From Prorocentrum cordatum (taxonomy: Eukaryota > Sar > Dinophyceae > Prorocentrales > Prorocentraceae): a stretch of DNA of 32,500 bases. Each line of letters starts with the position of its first letter. Position 1 is the first letter of the stretch. Made by a program: the position numbers and the translations under genes. Where the stretch lies: assembly GCA_963575745.1 (NCBI GenBank), contig CAUYUJ010014622.1, forward strand, positions 268,156 through 300,655, read 5' to 3'. Under the pieces are notes generated by a model. That model was not told the origin of the DNA. It saw only the letters and a list, made by a program, of their open reading frames with translations, and searched no databases. This document shows positions 7,180 through 15,649 of this stretch, in pieces.

Positions 7180-9498
7180 GAGCAGAGCATGGAACAGACT
7201 CAGACCTCGGCCGAGCCTGGGGGGGTGTTCGCGGCCTTCAAGACGATGCTGCAGGAGACCGAAACGGTGGAGCAGATGGAGAAGAAGCACCAGGAGGAGC
7301 AGCGCAGGCTGGAGGAGGAGCGCACGCGGGAGCGAGAGGCCAAGGAGCAGGAGGAACGCAAGGCGCGAGAGGAAGAGGAGGCGACAAGAAAGAAGGAAGA
7401 GGAGGCGAGGAAGCGAGACGAAGAGAAGCGCCAGAAGGAGGAGGAGCGGCGGCGGAAGGAGGAGGAAGAGGAGCGGCGCCGACGGGAGAAAGAGGACGAG
7501 GACAGGAGAGCGGAGGAGGAGGCGGCGGAGAGGCGGAGGCGGGAGGCGGAGGAGGAGGAGGAGGAGAGGCGGCAGAGGGAGGCCGAGCAGACGCGGCAGA
7601 AGGCCGAGGAGGCGATGCGGAAGATCCAGGAGCTGACGCGGAAGCGGCAGGAGGGCGAGGAGGCGGCTCGGCGCAGGGCCGAGGCCGACGGGAGCGCGTC
7701 GCCAGAGCAGGGCCAGGCCCAGGGCCAGGCCCAGGGCCAGGCGCCCGCCGCCGAGGCGGCCGCGCCCGCGCCCGCCGCGGCCGCGCCCTCGCCCGCGGCC
7801 AGCTACGCCGCCCCCTCCGCCTCGCCGCCCGCCTCGGCGGGGCGCCCGGGGTCCAGGACGCCGCCCGCGCGCAGCGCCACGCCGCCGACGCCGCCCGCGG
7901 CCGCGCGCGGCGCCACGCCGCTCGGGGGCAGCCGGCAGGCCAGCCCCGCGCCGCCCCCGGAGGCCGAGTCGCCGATGGCGCCGCCGCGTCTGGGCCCGGC
8001 GGAGCCCTCGCAGCGCCTCGCCAGCACGCCCCAGTTCTCCCCCGCGCCGCCCACCGCCAGCTCCAACAGCCTCACGCTGATGGCGTCGGTGGTGCACGCG
8101 CCGGGCGAGATGGCCGCGCTCGGCGGCACGGGCCTCGGGGACCCGCGCGCCTCGGTCCAGGCCAGCTCCTCGGAGGTGCCCTCGGCCTCGCCGCCGGGGC
8201 CCTCGCCGGCGCGCGGGCGTGCGGCGTCCGGGTCCCCGCGCGCCGTCGGCGAGGCGCCGCAGCCGTCACCGCACGCGTCGCCCCCTCTGCAGCCTTCCCA
8301 GCCGCCGCTGCGGCTGCCGAGCGGCGAGGACAGGTTCCGGATGATGGGCACCACCGAGCTGCTGCGCACGCAGGACTCCACGGCCGAGGAGCGCAACGCG
8401 CTCCTGCGGCACCCGCAGCCGGGGCCGCCGGCGGAGGACCTGACGCCGCACCCAGGCGCCCGGGCCCTCGAGGCTTCCACGCCTCACTCAGGGCCGTCGT
8501 TGAGCACCCTGCGGCCAGAGGACATACAGCGAAGCCGCGCCGCGCCGGCCGGCGGCCACACGCCCCCCGCACCAGCTGCCAAGCAGGGGGACGTCCACCT
8601 GGAGGTGCTTGGCCTCCGCCAGAAGATAGCGCTGCTGGAAGAGGACAAGGCGGAGCTGCAGGACTACCGCAGGCGCACCTTCTCAGAGGTGGCGCAGCTC
8701 AGCCAGAAGGTAGTGCGACTCGAGCACGAGAACCAGAGGCTGAAGGACACCGCCGACGGGAGGACGTCAGAGCTCGCCGCCATGCTGAGAGAGTCAGAGG
8801 CAGCGAGGCTGGAGCTCGAGGAGCGGGTCCGGGTCGCGGATGCAGAGCTGGCGCAGAGGGCCGCGAAGGCGGCCCTCGACGCGGCCAGCGCCGAGGGCAG
8901 GCAGGGGGGCTTGGCGGAGAGGCTCCAGAGGCTGGAGACAGAGAACGCGGCGCTCCGCGAGGAGCGCGACACGCTCCGCGACGACCTCGCCCTGGGCCCC
9001 GCGATCCTCTCGGCCTCGGGGAGGCGGGCCGCCGCCCCGGCGCGCGCCAGCCAGGGCGCGGCCGAGGCGGCGGGCGCGGCCGCGCCTGGCGGCGAGGCGG
9101 CGGAGGAGGTGGCGAGGTTGCGGGCGGAGCTGGAGCAGACCGCCAAGATGCTGCGCGGGTGCGAGAAGGAGAACGAGAACCTGGCGCAGCAGAACCGGCA
9201 ACTGCGCCAGAGCGCGCGGCTGCGCCGCGAGGAGGTGGACGGCAGGCAGCTGCAGCTCGTGGCGGAGCTGAACGCCGCGAAGAGCGAGGCCGAGACGAAC
9301 CCGGCCAGCATGCGCCGCATGGCAGAACTGGAGCGGGAGCTGGTGGCGTCCAAGGAGCGTGCCGACGAGCACGCGCGCGAGCTGGAGCGGTGCCGCGAGG
9401 CGAAGCGCCAGCTCGAGAGGGAGCTCCTCACGGGCCCGCCGCCGGCGCAGAGGGCGCCAGAGCCTGGGCAGTTGCCCGAGGCTCGAAGAAGGAAACAG
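7180..9498 (+). CDS. Gene A main exon: charged helix, Pro-rich linker, coiled coil
   Basis: 773 codons from GCGCAG|GAGCAG to GAAACAG|GTCATA, phase 0 at both ends. The order is: a short acidic start; at about 7240-7690 a very long Glu/Arg/Lys run typical of a single alpha-helix or MAP7-like region; at 7690-8590 a Pro/Ala/Ser-rich linker with repeated GQAQ units and SPA, TPP motifs; and at about 8590-9470 heptad coiled coil (VLGLRQKIALLEEDKAELQD, RLQRLETENAALREERDTLR). No membrane segment or signal peptide is seen. Codons are overwhelmingly G/C-ending. The longer open frame upstream of 7180 is microsatellite and is excluded. Role inferred with the next exon: a cytoskeletal coiled-coil protein of the CEP162 type. 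Confidence 0.8.
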
Positions 9499-9588
9499 GT
9501 CATAAGCATAAGCTTCCGGAGGCCCGCCCGGACCTTCAGAAGCATATCTTAGTATAGTCATCGGATCGCATCCTTCTCTTCTCTGCAG
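9499..9588 (+). other. 90-bp GT-AG intron
   Basis: CAG|GTCATAAG...TTCTCTTCTCTGCAG|GTG is the most canonical intron in the window, phase 0, with CAGGT at both boundaries. It contains GCATAAGC.T and GAAGCAT motifs also present around 14537-14585 just after the gene. Confidence 0.8.
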
Positions 9589-11016
9589 GTGCGCGCCGCG
9601 CGGGACAAGGCAGAGGCGGAGGTCGCGGAGCTCCAGGAGAAGCTGCGCTGGTACGTGGAGGGCCAGCAGAGGATGGACGAGGACCGGCTGGAGGTGGAGC
9701 GCGCCGGCGAGGAGGTGCGGGCCCTGCGGGCCGAGAACGCGGAGCTGCGCCAGCGCCCGGGCGCGAAGGAGGCCAACCGGCGCGTGGCCGAGCTCCGGAA
9801 GCAGGTGAGCGAGCTGCACGAGTGCCTGAAGACGCGCAACCCGAAGGGCATACTGTCGCTGATGAAGGCGTGCGAGCAGCCGCCGCCCGAGCGGCGCGTC
9901 GTGCGCGACCTGACCGCCAAGGTGGAGGAGCTGGAGGCCAAGCTCGCGGAGCGCGACGCCACGTACGATCGCAAGGTGCGCGGTCTGCGCGCCCAGTACG
10001 ACCACCTCCGGTACGAGTACGAGAAGCGTTTGCAGACGGCGCAGGCCGGAGGCGCCGACGCGAAAGGGCTGCAGGCGGGCGCTTCTTGGGTGCCAGCTGG
10101 CGCAGCCCAGCACGAGGAGGCGAAGCGCGGGGCCCCTGACAGGGAGGCCGTGCTGGCCGCCCGCGTCCACGACCTGGAGCGCCAGGTCGAGCACACCAAG
10201 TCGTACTACCTGTCCAAGCTGCGGACCCGGGAGCCGCTGGTGCCGAAGCCCTCGCGCCCCGCGCCCAGCGGCGCGGCGCAGGCGCGTGAGGCGGAGCTCC
10301 AGGCGGCCCTGCGCCAGAGGGACGCGCGCATCGAGGAGCTGTCCAGGGCCCTGCACTGGCGCGACATGGACGGGCTCGAGCGGCTGCAGGGCGGCGCGGC
10401 GCCGAGGGCCGCCGGCGAAGCGCTGGCGGCAGGCGACGCGGGCACGCTGCGCGCGTTCCTCGCGTCCCCAGAGGCGCCCCCGCTGGTGGCCGTGTGCGCG
10501 GAGGTCCGCGCGATGGCGCACGCGGCGCGGCGGGGACGCTTCGAGGACGTGGCGGCGCAGGCGAAGGCCCTGCACGTCTTCTTCGCGGCGGAGGAGGCGG
10601 CGGCCGCCGCCGTGGCGGCCGATGGCCCCGCCAGCGGCGCGGCCGTCGGCCGCGACGCGCTGCGGCTGGAGGCCCAGCCGCCGCTGCCCGGCCCCGTGTG
10701 GGCGCAGTGGCGCGGCCTGAACGCGCAGCTGGCCGGCGCGGCCAGCGAGGCCTGCGCGCGGGGCGGGGCCGACCCGGACGGCCAGGTCGCCGGGGCGCTG
10801 CTGGCCATGCGCGGATGCCTCGAGGAGGTCGTCCGCAGCCTGGTCCTGGAGCCCGCGGGCGGGCAGAGGGCCGGGCGGCTCGGGGGGCCCCGCCCGGCGT
10901 GGGGGGGCGGCCCCGCCGCGGAGTCGCTGCTGCCACGGCTGCTGCTCGAGCGCGCGCGGGAGGAGGTGGACGCCGCCGGCGAGGGCCACGCCGCGGCCCT
11001 GCTGGAGGACGCGGAG
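9589..11016 (+). CDS. Gene A exon with CEP162-like coiled-coil region
   Basis: 476 codons, phase 0 to 0 (CTGCAG| to GCGGAG|GTTCAG). It opens with coiled coil, then CLKTRNPKGILSLMKA (9820-9870), AERDATYDRKVRGLRAQYDH and YEYEKRL (about 9945-10030), and a block ARVHDLERQVEHTKSYYLSK (from about 10160). From memory, animal CEP162 has in the same order a short segment with a basic-NS/PxxLxxL pattern, a K-L-E-x-x-L-E helix with a QYEQRL-like end, and an ALEQELDDAKE-like helix. This order is the main reason for the family call. After about 10400 the sequence becomes an Ala-rich helical region with no recognised domain. CEP162 in animals binds microtubules at centriole distal ends and helps build the ciliary transition zone. 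Other coiled-coil families remain possible. Confidence 0.7.
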
Positions 11017-11088
11017 GTTCAGCAGCGAGGGCGGCCCACCCTCCTCCCCGTCGGCCAGACGGTCGGAGACTTTGGCTAGTAGCGTGAA

Positions 11089-11247
11089 GTCGGGCATGCC
11101 CCTCTACAGGAGTAAAATCCAGCAAGAGTCGAAAAATAGTCTGGGGACTATCTGTTTTGCTTGTTCTGAAGATCTTTGAATATTTGTCGGGTTATTTGAT
11201 TTCAATGTTTCGTCCAAAAAATCCGCCTGCAGGGGCACATGTCCGAC
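11089..11247 (+). mobile_element. Family-A TIR element A4 in intron
   Basis: GTCGGGCATGCCCCTCTACAGG and the complement of GTCGGACATGTGCCCCTGCAGG form the ends. The AT-rich core has AATAGTCTGGGGACTA and TTTCGTCCAAAAAATCCGCC. GCGTGA precedes it and GCGTGT follows about 9 bp after the right end. It sits inside the 11017-12007 intron of gene A. Confidence 0.75.
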
Positions 11248-11257
11248 CTGCGATTTG

Positions 11258-11450
11258 CGTGTCGCGCCGCCAGTGCTGGCCCACCGCGCCTCGGCGCGAC
11301 ACGCCGGCCACGGCCCGGTCCCCGCGCGTCAACAACGTCCCGAGCTCTTCCGAGCATCCCCTCCCGCCCCCGCGGAGCGGAGCGACACGCCACGTCCGCT
11401 TTCAAGGCACAGCGTGCCGCCGGGGCCGTCGCGCGGCACGCACCTTTCCC
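11258..11450 (+). repeat. Dispersed GC-rich repeat G, copy 1
   Basis: Shares CCAGTGCTGGCCCACCG, TCGGCGCGACACGC and GGCACAGCGTGCCGCCGGGG with 23775-23965 in the same order and orientation. Intronic here. Confidence 0.6.
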
Positions 11451-11498
11451 CGCTTTGCCCGTCTGATTACCTCCCTGTAGCTCGGCAACGCGCAGAGG

Positions 11499-11635
11499 GG
11501 GGTAGGGGGAGGGGGGAAGGCTTCTTAGAAGCACCCCTGCTTCTTCGGAGGCGCGGGCCTTCTCTATAGACGTAAGGCCCAGGCCTTCTAAGAAGCAGGG
11601 TGCTTCTAAGAAGCCTTCCCCCCTCCCCCTACCCC
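11499..11635. repeat. Long near-perfect hairpin, 46-47-bp arms
   Basis: 11499-11545 is the inverted complement of 11590-11635 apart from one extra C. Each arm contains a nested palindrome (GGCTTCTTAGAAGC). The loop is about 44 bp. Probably a TIR element; no clear target duplication was seen. Confidence 0.85.
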
Positions 11636-11654
11636 ATTTCGCGCGCCGCCAAGT

Positions 11655-11792
11655 AGCCGTCCGGTCTCGTGGCACCTGTCCCCACTCAGAGGCGGCAGGC
11701 TGGTGGCGCTGAGGGAGCCTTGGTCCGGCCGGTTCGGTGGCACCCATCCCCACTCAGAGGCAGTAGGCCGGTGGCGCTGAGGGAGCCTTGGC
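11655..11792 (+). repeat. Two-copy minisatellite, period 68 bp
   Basis: TGGCACCTGTCCCCACTCAG (11670) and TGGCACCCATCCCCACTCAG (11738) head two copies that both end in GTGGCGCTGAGGGAGCCTTGG. Confidence 0.8.
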
Positions 11793-12007
11793 CAGCTGGT
11801 GGATGGGGATGCCCTGAGATCCTGGCTTTGCAATTTTTTCACAACGGGCGTGTTCGCTACATTTCGGGCCCCAGGACCCTCACAGATCGATCCGGCTCGA
11901 AAAGTGGCGCAGGCAGACAGGGCCCGGGGCTCCAGGCGTGCTTTTTGTTCGATGCTGCATGTGTTCTGCCACGCTGGATCTCGGGGTGAGCCCCACAGTG
12001 CTGCGAG

Positions 12008-12226
12008 GTGCACGCTGGCCTCGACCACAAGCTGCCCTGGGCGGAGCTCGCCGGCGTCCTGTCCCGCAGCGGCATCGGCAGCGCGCAGCTGGCGGCGGAC
12101 TGCCACAGGGCCGCCGTGCCGGACTGGAGCCTCGCAGTGTCCGAGCTGCGCGAGCTGCTCGGCGCCGGGAGGCCCGACCGGCTGCCGCGGTCGCCCTGCG
12201 GCTGCCTCGCGCGGGCGCTGGAGCGC
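12008..12226 (+). CDS. Gene A exon: degenerate EF-hand-like segment
   Basis: 73 codons, phase 0 to 0. Acceptor CTGCGAG|GTG is chosen because the donor before it is GAG|GTT (GAGGT on both sides). The alternative CCCCACAG| at 11998 adds three in-frame codons. The start VHAGLDHKLPWAELAGVLSR has the hydrophobic-x-W-x-E-L and following helix of the second half of an EF-hand, but lacks the acidic first ligand, so calcium binding is unlikely. The rest is a helical segment with two close Cys (CGC). The donor is GAGCGC|GTGAGG. Confidence 0.6.
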
Positions 12227-12425
12227 GTGAGGGCGGTCGCGACGGATCACGGGGGATGAAGAGGCACCCTGTACCGCCAGTTGCCCCTTCCCTCGTCTTC
12301 GCCTGCCATGGCCTCCTGAGAGGCCCTCGTCGGCTCCGCCGGATTCGCCTCGAGGTCCTGGGCAGAGCGCGCCCCCGGAGAGGTCATGGTGACGAGCGCT
12401 GTCGGTGCCTCTTGGGATCCCTTAG
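12227..12425 (+). mobile_element. 199-bp intron with inverted ends
   Basis: GT-AG intron (GTGAGG...CCCTTAG). Inside, AAGAGGCACC (12259-12268) is inverted at 12404-12413 and the pairing continues loosely. GGGATG precedes the left arm and GGGATC follows the right arm, as for a short target duplication. Probable decayed TIR element inside or forming the intron. Confidence 0.5.
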
Positions 12426-12854
12426 GGTCACGAGCCCCCGCTGCCTGTCGTGTTCGGGCGCCTCGACGCCAGCGGCGGGGGGTTCTTGCAGCGCCAGGAC
12501 TTCATGGAGGCCCTCCGAGGCGTGCGCTGCGCCCTCTCGCTGGAGGAGCGCGCGCAGCTGGCGGTCTTCTTCTCCCCCGCCGCCGACCCCGAGCACGTCT
12601 GCTACCAGCTGTTGCTGCAGAGCGTCGTGCCGCCTCCGGGCCAGAGCGCCGCGCCGCCCGGCGACCGCGCGGCCGCTGCGTCCTGGGGGCAGCCGGCGCG
12701 CTGGGCAGCGCAGCGGGTCCAGGGCCCGGGCGTGGCGTGGGGCGCGGAGGCCGCGCGGACAGAGGCGCTGGCTCGGGCCGCGGAGCTGGAGGCCGAGAAC
12801 ATCGACCTGCAGCAGCGGGCGCGCGGGCTGGAGGCGCGCCTGGCCGAGCAGGAG
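12426..12854 (+). CDS. Gene A exon: EF-hand-like loop and coiled coil
   Basis: 143 codons, phase 0 to 0. It reads GHEPPLPVVFGRL, then the 12-residue loop DASGGGFLQRQD (12465-12500), then helix FMEALRGVRCALS. Loop positions 1 D, 3 S, 5 G, 8 L and 12 D fit an EF-hand, though Asp at 12 and two weak ligands suggest low or magnesium-type affinity. A Pro-rich linker follows and then coiled coil (ALARAAELEAENIDLQQRAR). With the preceding exon this gives an EF-hand pair inside a CEP162-like protein, which I do not recall from animal CEP162. The exon ends at CAGGAG|GCTCGG, a GC donor. Confidence 0.65.
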
Positions 12855-13056
12855 GCTCGGGCCGGACGAAAGGGGGGGATTGGGAAAGGGGGGGGGTACG
12901 AAATTTGCTGCATGCCGCTGATTTCGGCCCCACCGAGGGGCCCATTCCTCGATACATCGTCGCCTCCGGCGCCGGGAGGCGCCAGGAAAATCAGCTACGT
13001 GAGCTGATTCTCAACCCCCCCCCTTTGCTATCCCCTCCTTTCGCCCGACCCGGGAG
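12855..13056 (+). mobile_element. 202-bp GC-AG intron made of a TIR element (introner-like)
   Basis: The left end CGGGCCGGACGAAAGGGGGG (12858 on) is mirrored by the right end, whose complement reads CGGGTCGGGCGAAAGGAGGG. The arms continue with A/T breaks and G runs, and an internal AAATC/GATTT pairing follows. GGAGGC stands on both sides (12851-12856 and 13053-13058). The splice sites GAG|GC and GGAG|GC are the two copies of that duplication, so the excised intron equals the element plus one target copy. Phase 0 is kept exactly. Confidence 0.8.
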
Positions 13057-13212
13057 GCGCTGCTGGCGCAGACGCCCGCGCAGGCGGTGCGCCGGCTGCA
13101 GGGCAACGTCGCGACGCTGGAGAGCCGCATGCTGGAGCAGCAGGCGCGGGCGGCGCAGAACGGCGGGCTCTCGGTGGCGCCGGCACCGGCGCGCGTAGGC
13201 TTCCAGCGCAAG
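13057..13212 (+). CDS. Gene A exon: coiled coil
   Basis: 52 codons, phase 0 to 0, reading ALLAQTPAQAVRRLQGNVAT then LESRMLEQQARAAQNGG and ending ...GFQRK at AAG|GTCGCG. The position and pattern (L-x-x-x-V-x-x-L-E-x-R-M) fit the penultimate helix of CEP162 before its C-terminal end. Alternative donor CGC|GTAGGC at 13195 is also phase 0 and would drop six residues. Confidence 0.65.
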
Positions 13213-13375
13213 GTCGCGCGTGGGCGCCCTCGTTTCCACTGCAGCTTGCCACGCTGGCGGCCCGCGCCAGCTGCGGCGGCGGAAGGCTGTTGCTATGGCA
13301 TGCCATCTCGCGTCAGACCGGTGTCCTGTCGTCGCTCATGTGGGGGGGAGGCCCGCCACTCCCTTTCTTCTCCTT

Positions 13376-13532
13376 CCCCTCCTTCTCCTCCTCCTCCTCC
13401 TCCTCCTCCTCCTCCTCCTCCTCCTCCTCCTCCTCCTCCTCCTCCTCCTCCTCCTCCCTCTCCTTTTCCTCCGTCTCCTCCTCCTCCTTTTCCTCCTTCT
13501 CCTCCTCCCTTCTTCTCCTCCTCCTCCATTCT
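13376..13532. repeat. (CTC)n tract at the head of a dispersed repeat
   Basis: CTC triplets with CTTTTCC breaks. A similar CTC tract stands at the same side of repeat F copy 2 (23690-23735 in reverse orientation), so the tract may be part of that element. Confidence 0.85.
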
Positions 13533-13554
13533 TTTTCCTTACAGATAACTCCTC

Positions 13555-13935
13555 CCCCTCGCACGCCAGACTTGTCTGTAGGGCGGCCTGGGAGTTGCGC
13601 ATGAGACTTCCTCACCATTTCTGACCGTGAAGCTTAAACATTGGCAACAGTTTCACAGATAGACGGCGGGTGGTTTTCAAAATGTGGCTCTTGCCTCAGC
13701 GCCGCGCACATTCGCTTCAAACAATTGCAAGATCTTCACGGATCGAAGGCAGTTTCTTTTCAAAATGTGTTTTTCAAATTGTGGTTCTCGCCTCAGCGCC
13801 GCGCACACTCGTTGTAAAAAGTGCAAGAGGTTCATTGATTGAGGGCGGTTGTTTTTTGTTCAAAAGATGGCTCTCGCCTTAGCGCCGCGCATATTCCTTT
13901 TCAAAAACTGCAAGAGTTGCACGGATCGCCATGGC
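13555..13935 (+). repeat. Dispersed repeat F copy 1 with ~85-bp internal units
   Basis: Begins TCGCACGCCAGAC.TGT..GTAGGGCGG...GAGACTTCCTC.CCATTTCTGACC, then contains three to four diverged units of the form TTTTCAAAATGTGGCTCTYGCCTCAGCGCCGCGCACATTCG...TTGCAAGA..TTCACGGAT. The same structure is at 23335-23650 in reverse orientation. It fills much of the last intron of gene A. Confidence 0.8.
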
Positions 13936-14006
13936 CAACGTACCAGACATGGTGTTATGGAAAGAGTCTGGATTATGCGGGTGCAACATGTACGTTGACT
14001 CGCGTC

Positions 14007-14290
14007 AGGAATGGCGTTCTGGCAAGATTCAGGATCATCAAGACGCAACAGTCAGATTCATCTGTGGCGTTGGAGTCCCAAGAATAGTGTGTTGGCATGC
14101 TTCAAGGTCTTCAAGCGGTTGTCTTCCAACGAGGCAATGAGGCATGAACCCTTGTAGGGGCCTATGAAGAGGGAGCTTGGAGGGAGGATGTATTCCAACA
14201 TCATGGATGGCTCTTGGGTTTACTCTGGTCCTCCTCCTCCTCCTCCTCCTTCTCATCCTCCTCCTCCTCCTCCCCCCCCCTCGTTTTCGT
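14007..14290 (+). repeat. Dispersed repeat E copy 1, ending in a CTC tract
   Basis: Matches the reverse complement of about 19300-19672: GGAATGGYGTTCTGGCA.GATTCA, GGCGTTGGAGTCCCA.GAAT, ACGGTTGTCTTC, AGAG.GA.CTTGGAGGG.GGAT.TATT..AACATC, then TGGTCCTCCT followed by triplets. It ends only a few bases before the last acceptor of gene A and so supplies its polypyrimidine tract. Confidence 0.75.
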
Positions 14291-14297
14291 TGCTCAG

Positions 14298-14498
14298 GTG
14301 GCGCTGTCGGCCACCGCGCGCAAGGCCGAGATCACGCTCCGGGGGGAGCTGGACGTCTCCAGGCACCAGGCCGAGGAGCTCCGCAGGGCGCTGGCAGGGA
14401 AGGACCGCGAGCTCGAGCGCTACAGAGAGGAGCTCGAGGCGATCCTTGGGGAGCTTAGCACGCTGCGGGGCCACGGCGCCGCCCGCACTCGCATGTAG
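14298..14498 (+). CDS. Gene A last exon: CEP162-like C-terminus
   Basis: 66 codons plus TAG, phase 0 from GTTGCTCAG|GTG. It reads VALSATARKAEITLRGELD, then LAGKDRELERYREELEAILG and ELSTLRGHG. Animal CEP162 ends, as I recall, in a helix with the pattern L-x-x-K-x-R-E-L-E-x-F-R-x-E-L-D-x-I-L-x-x-L-x-x-L. The match here over about 25 residues is the strongest single similarity in the window, and it is at the correct end of the protein. The stop is followed by an A8 run and GCATAAGCATAAGCATT. Confidence 0.75.
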   Translation: MALSATARKAEITLRGELDVSRHQAEELRRALAGKDRELERYREELEAILGELSTLRGHGAARTRM

Positions 14499-14587
14499 TG
14501 TGGCGCGGAAAAAAAAAGCCTGGGCCTGAAGAAGAGGAAGCATCGGCATAAGCATAAGCATTGAGGCTTTCGGAAATGCTTCAGGAG

Positions 14588-14685
14588 GTCCGCGCAGATT
14601 TCTTGGATCGGCGCTGGCCCCCCTGTCGGCGCCACCCCTGGCGCCGACCCTGGCGCGCGCAGATCCACGAAAGCCGCTCGGTCCT
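14588..14685 (+). mobile_element. Family-B element, copy 2 (diverged)
   Basis: GTCCGCGCAGATTTCTTGGA...GGCGCTGGCCCCCCTG.CGGCGCC is the family-B left arm. The right arm GGCGCGCGCAGATCCACGAAA is only weakly complementary. It lies in the 3' flank of gene A. Confidence 0.5.
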
Positions 14686-15074
14686 CCGACAGCTCATGCT
14701 GATTATGCCGATGCGTATTCTTCTTATTTTGATGGCTGTCACTATGCTATGGACGTCGCCAGCGCCAGTTGCGCCCTCATCCCCTGCAGCTCCTGCTGGT
14801 CCCGTCCCTAGCCCCGCCAGAGCACGAGCGCGGTCAGCGGCAGCTGCCGCCGGCAGCCCCAACTAGACCATGCCTGACTCCTGCCGATCTCCTTTGCCCC
14901 CGCCCAGCCCCGTGAGCAATGGTTGACGTCGACTCTGGTTGCTCTCTCGAGCTCCGCCTCTGGGATGGAGGTGCCGTCATCACCCGTTGCCGCCGCCATG
15001 CGCCAGAATCCACCAACGCTGGCAGTCGCCAACCGCCCTCATTTGCCCTTCCAGCTCTTCTAGCCTTGGTTGCC
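14686..15074. other. 3' flank of gene A; no gene recognised
   Basis: Mixed sequence without a frame of coding quality on either strand. Polyadenylation signals in dinoflagellates are not reliably recognisable, so none is called. Confidence 0.35.
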
Positions 15075-15265
15075 GACGGCGCTGCGGTCCCAGGAGGTCC
15101 CCAAGACGCTCCAAGGGGCCCTGGAGGGCCCAAACAGGCACCACTGGGCTTCAAAAGTTACCCCCAGACGATCCTCAGCGAGCTCCAAGACGCCAAGACA
15201 GCCCCAAGAGAGCCAAGGAGAGCCCAAACATTTCCAAGCTGCCCCCAAGATGGCCCCCAAAGGTC
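15075..15265 (-). repeat. Degenerate TCTTGGG repeat, reverse orientation
   Basis: CCAAGACG / GGGCCC / CCCCAAGA units, the complement of the repeat at 713-908 and 31195-31985. It overlaps the end of the proposed minus-strand exon. Confidence 0.6.
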
Positions 15266-15524
15266 CGGCCACCCCCTTCCACGCCTTCGTGCTCTTCCTC
15301 GTGCTCCTTGCCCCTGTTCTCTTCAGTCGCCGTCCACGTGCTACTCGTCGTCCTCTTCACTGTCTCATCCTCTTCCTGCCGCGCTGTCCTCCCGGATTGA
15401 TCCTCTTCATCCTCGTCCACGCCCTGCTCGTCCTCGTCATCTTCTTTGTGCTCCTTCTCGGCCTCCTCGCTACCCTTCTCCACGCTAATTGTCCCCCAGC
15501 CGTCCTCTGAGTCCCTATCTGACC
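15175..15524 (-). CDS. Probable minus-strand exon encoding an acidic region
   Basis: On the minus strand a good acceptor (TTTTTTCCTCCTCCTGACTG...CTTCGCAG|GG) opens a frame reading SDRDSEDGWGTISVEKGSEE and then about 60 residues very rich in Asp, Glu and Lys, with mostly G/C-ending codons. It then runs into the degenerate repeat and stops at 15175, so the last 25 or so residues may not be real. Acidic low-complexity segment; product not recognised. It probably belongs with the exon at 16150-16377, the CA tract being the intron. Confidence 0.4.
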
Positions 15525-15649
15525 CTGCGAAGCAGTGCTGCCCAGGAACAGTCAGGAGGAGGAAAAAACAGACAAAGAATCGTCGATCCCTTGGAAAATG
15601 TTGTAAATAAGGGAAGTCGAGGGGGAAGACGAACATCCTGGATTCGTGT

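Noticed and set aside
8794-11097. 767-residue minus-strand open frame opposite gene A
   Set aside because: An antisense shadow of GC-rich coding sequence: Arg/Leu/Pro-rich without domains, and it crosses the intron at 9499-9588.
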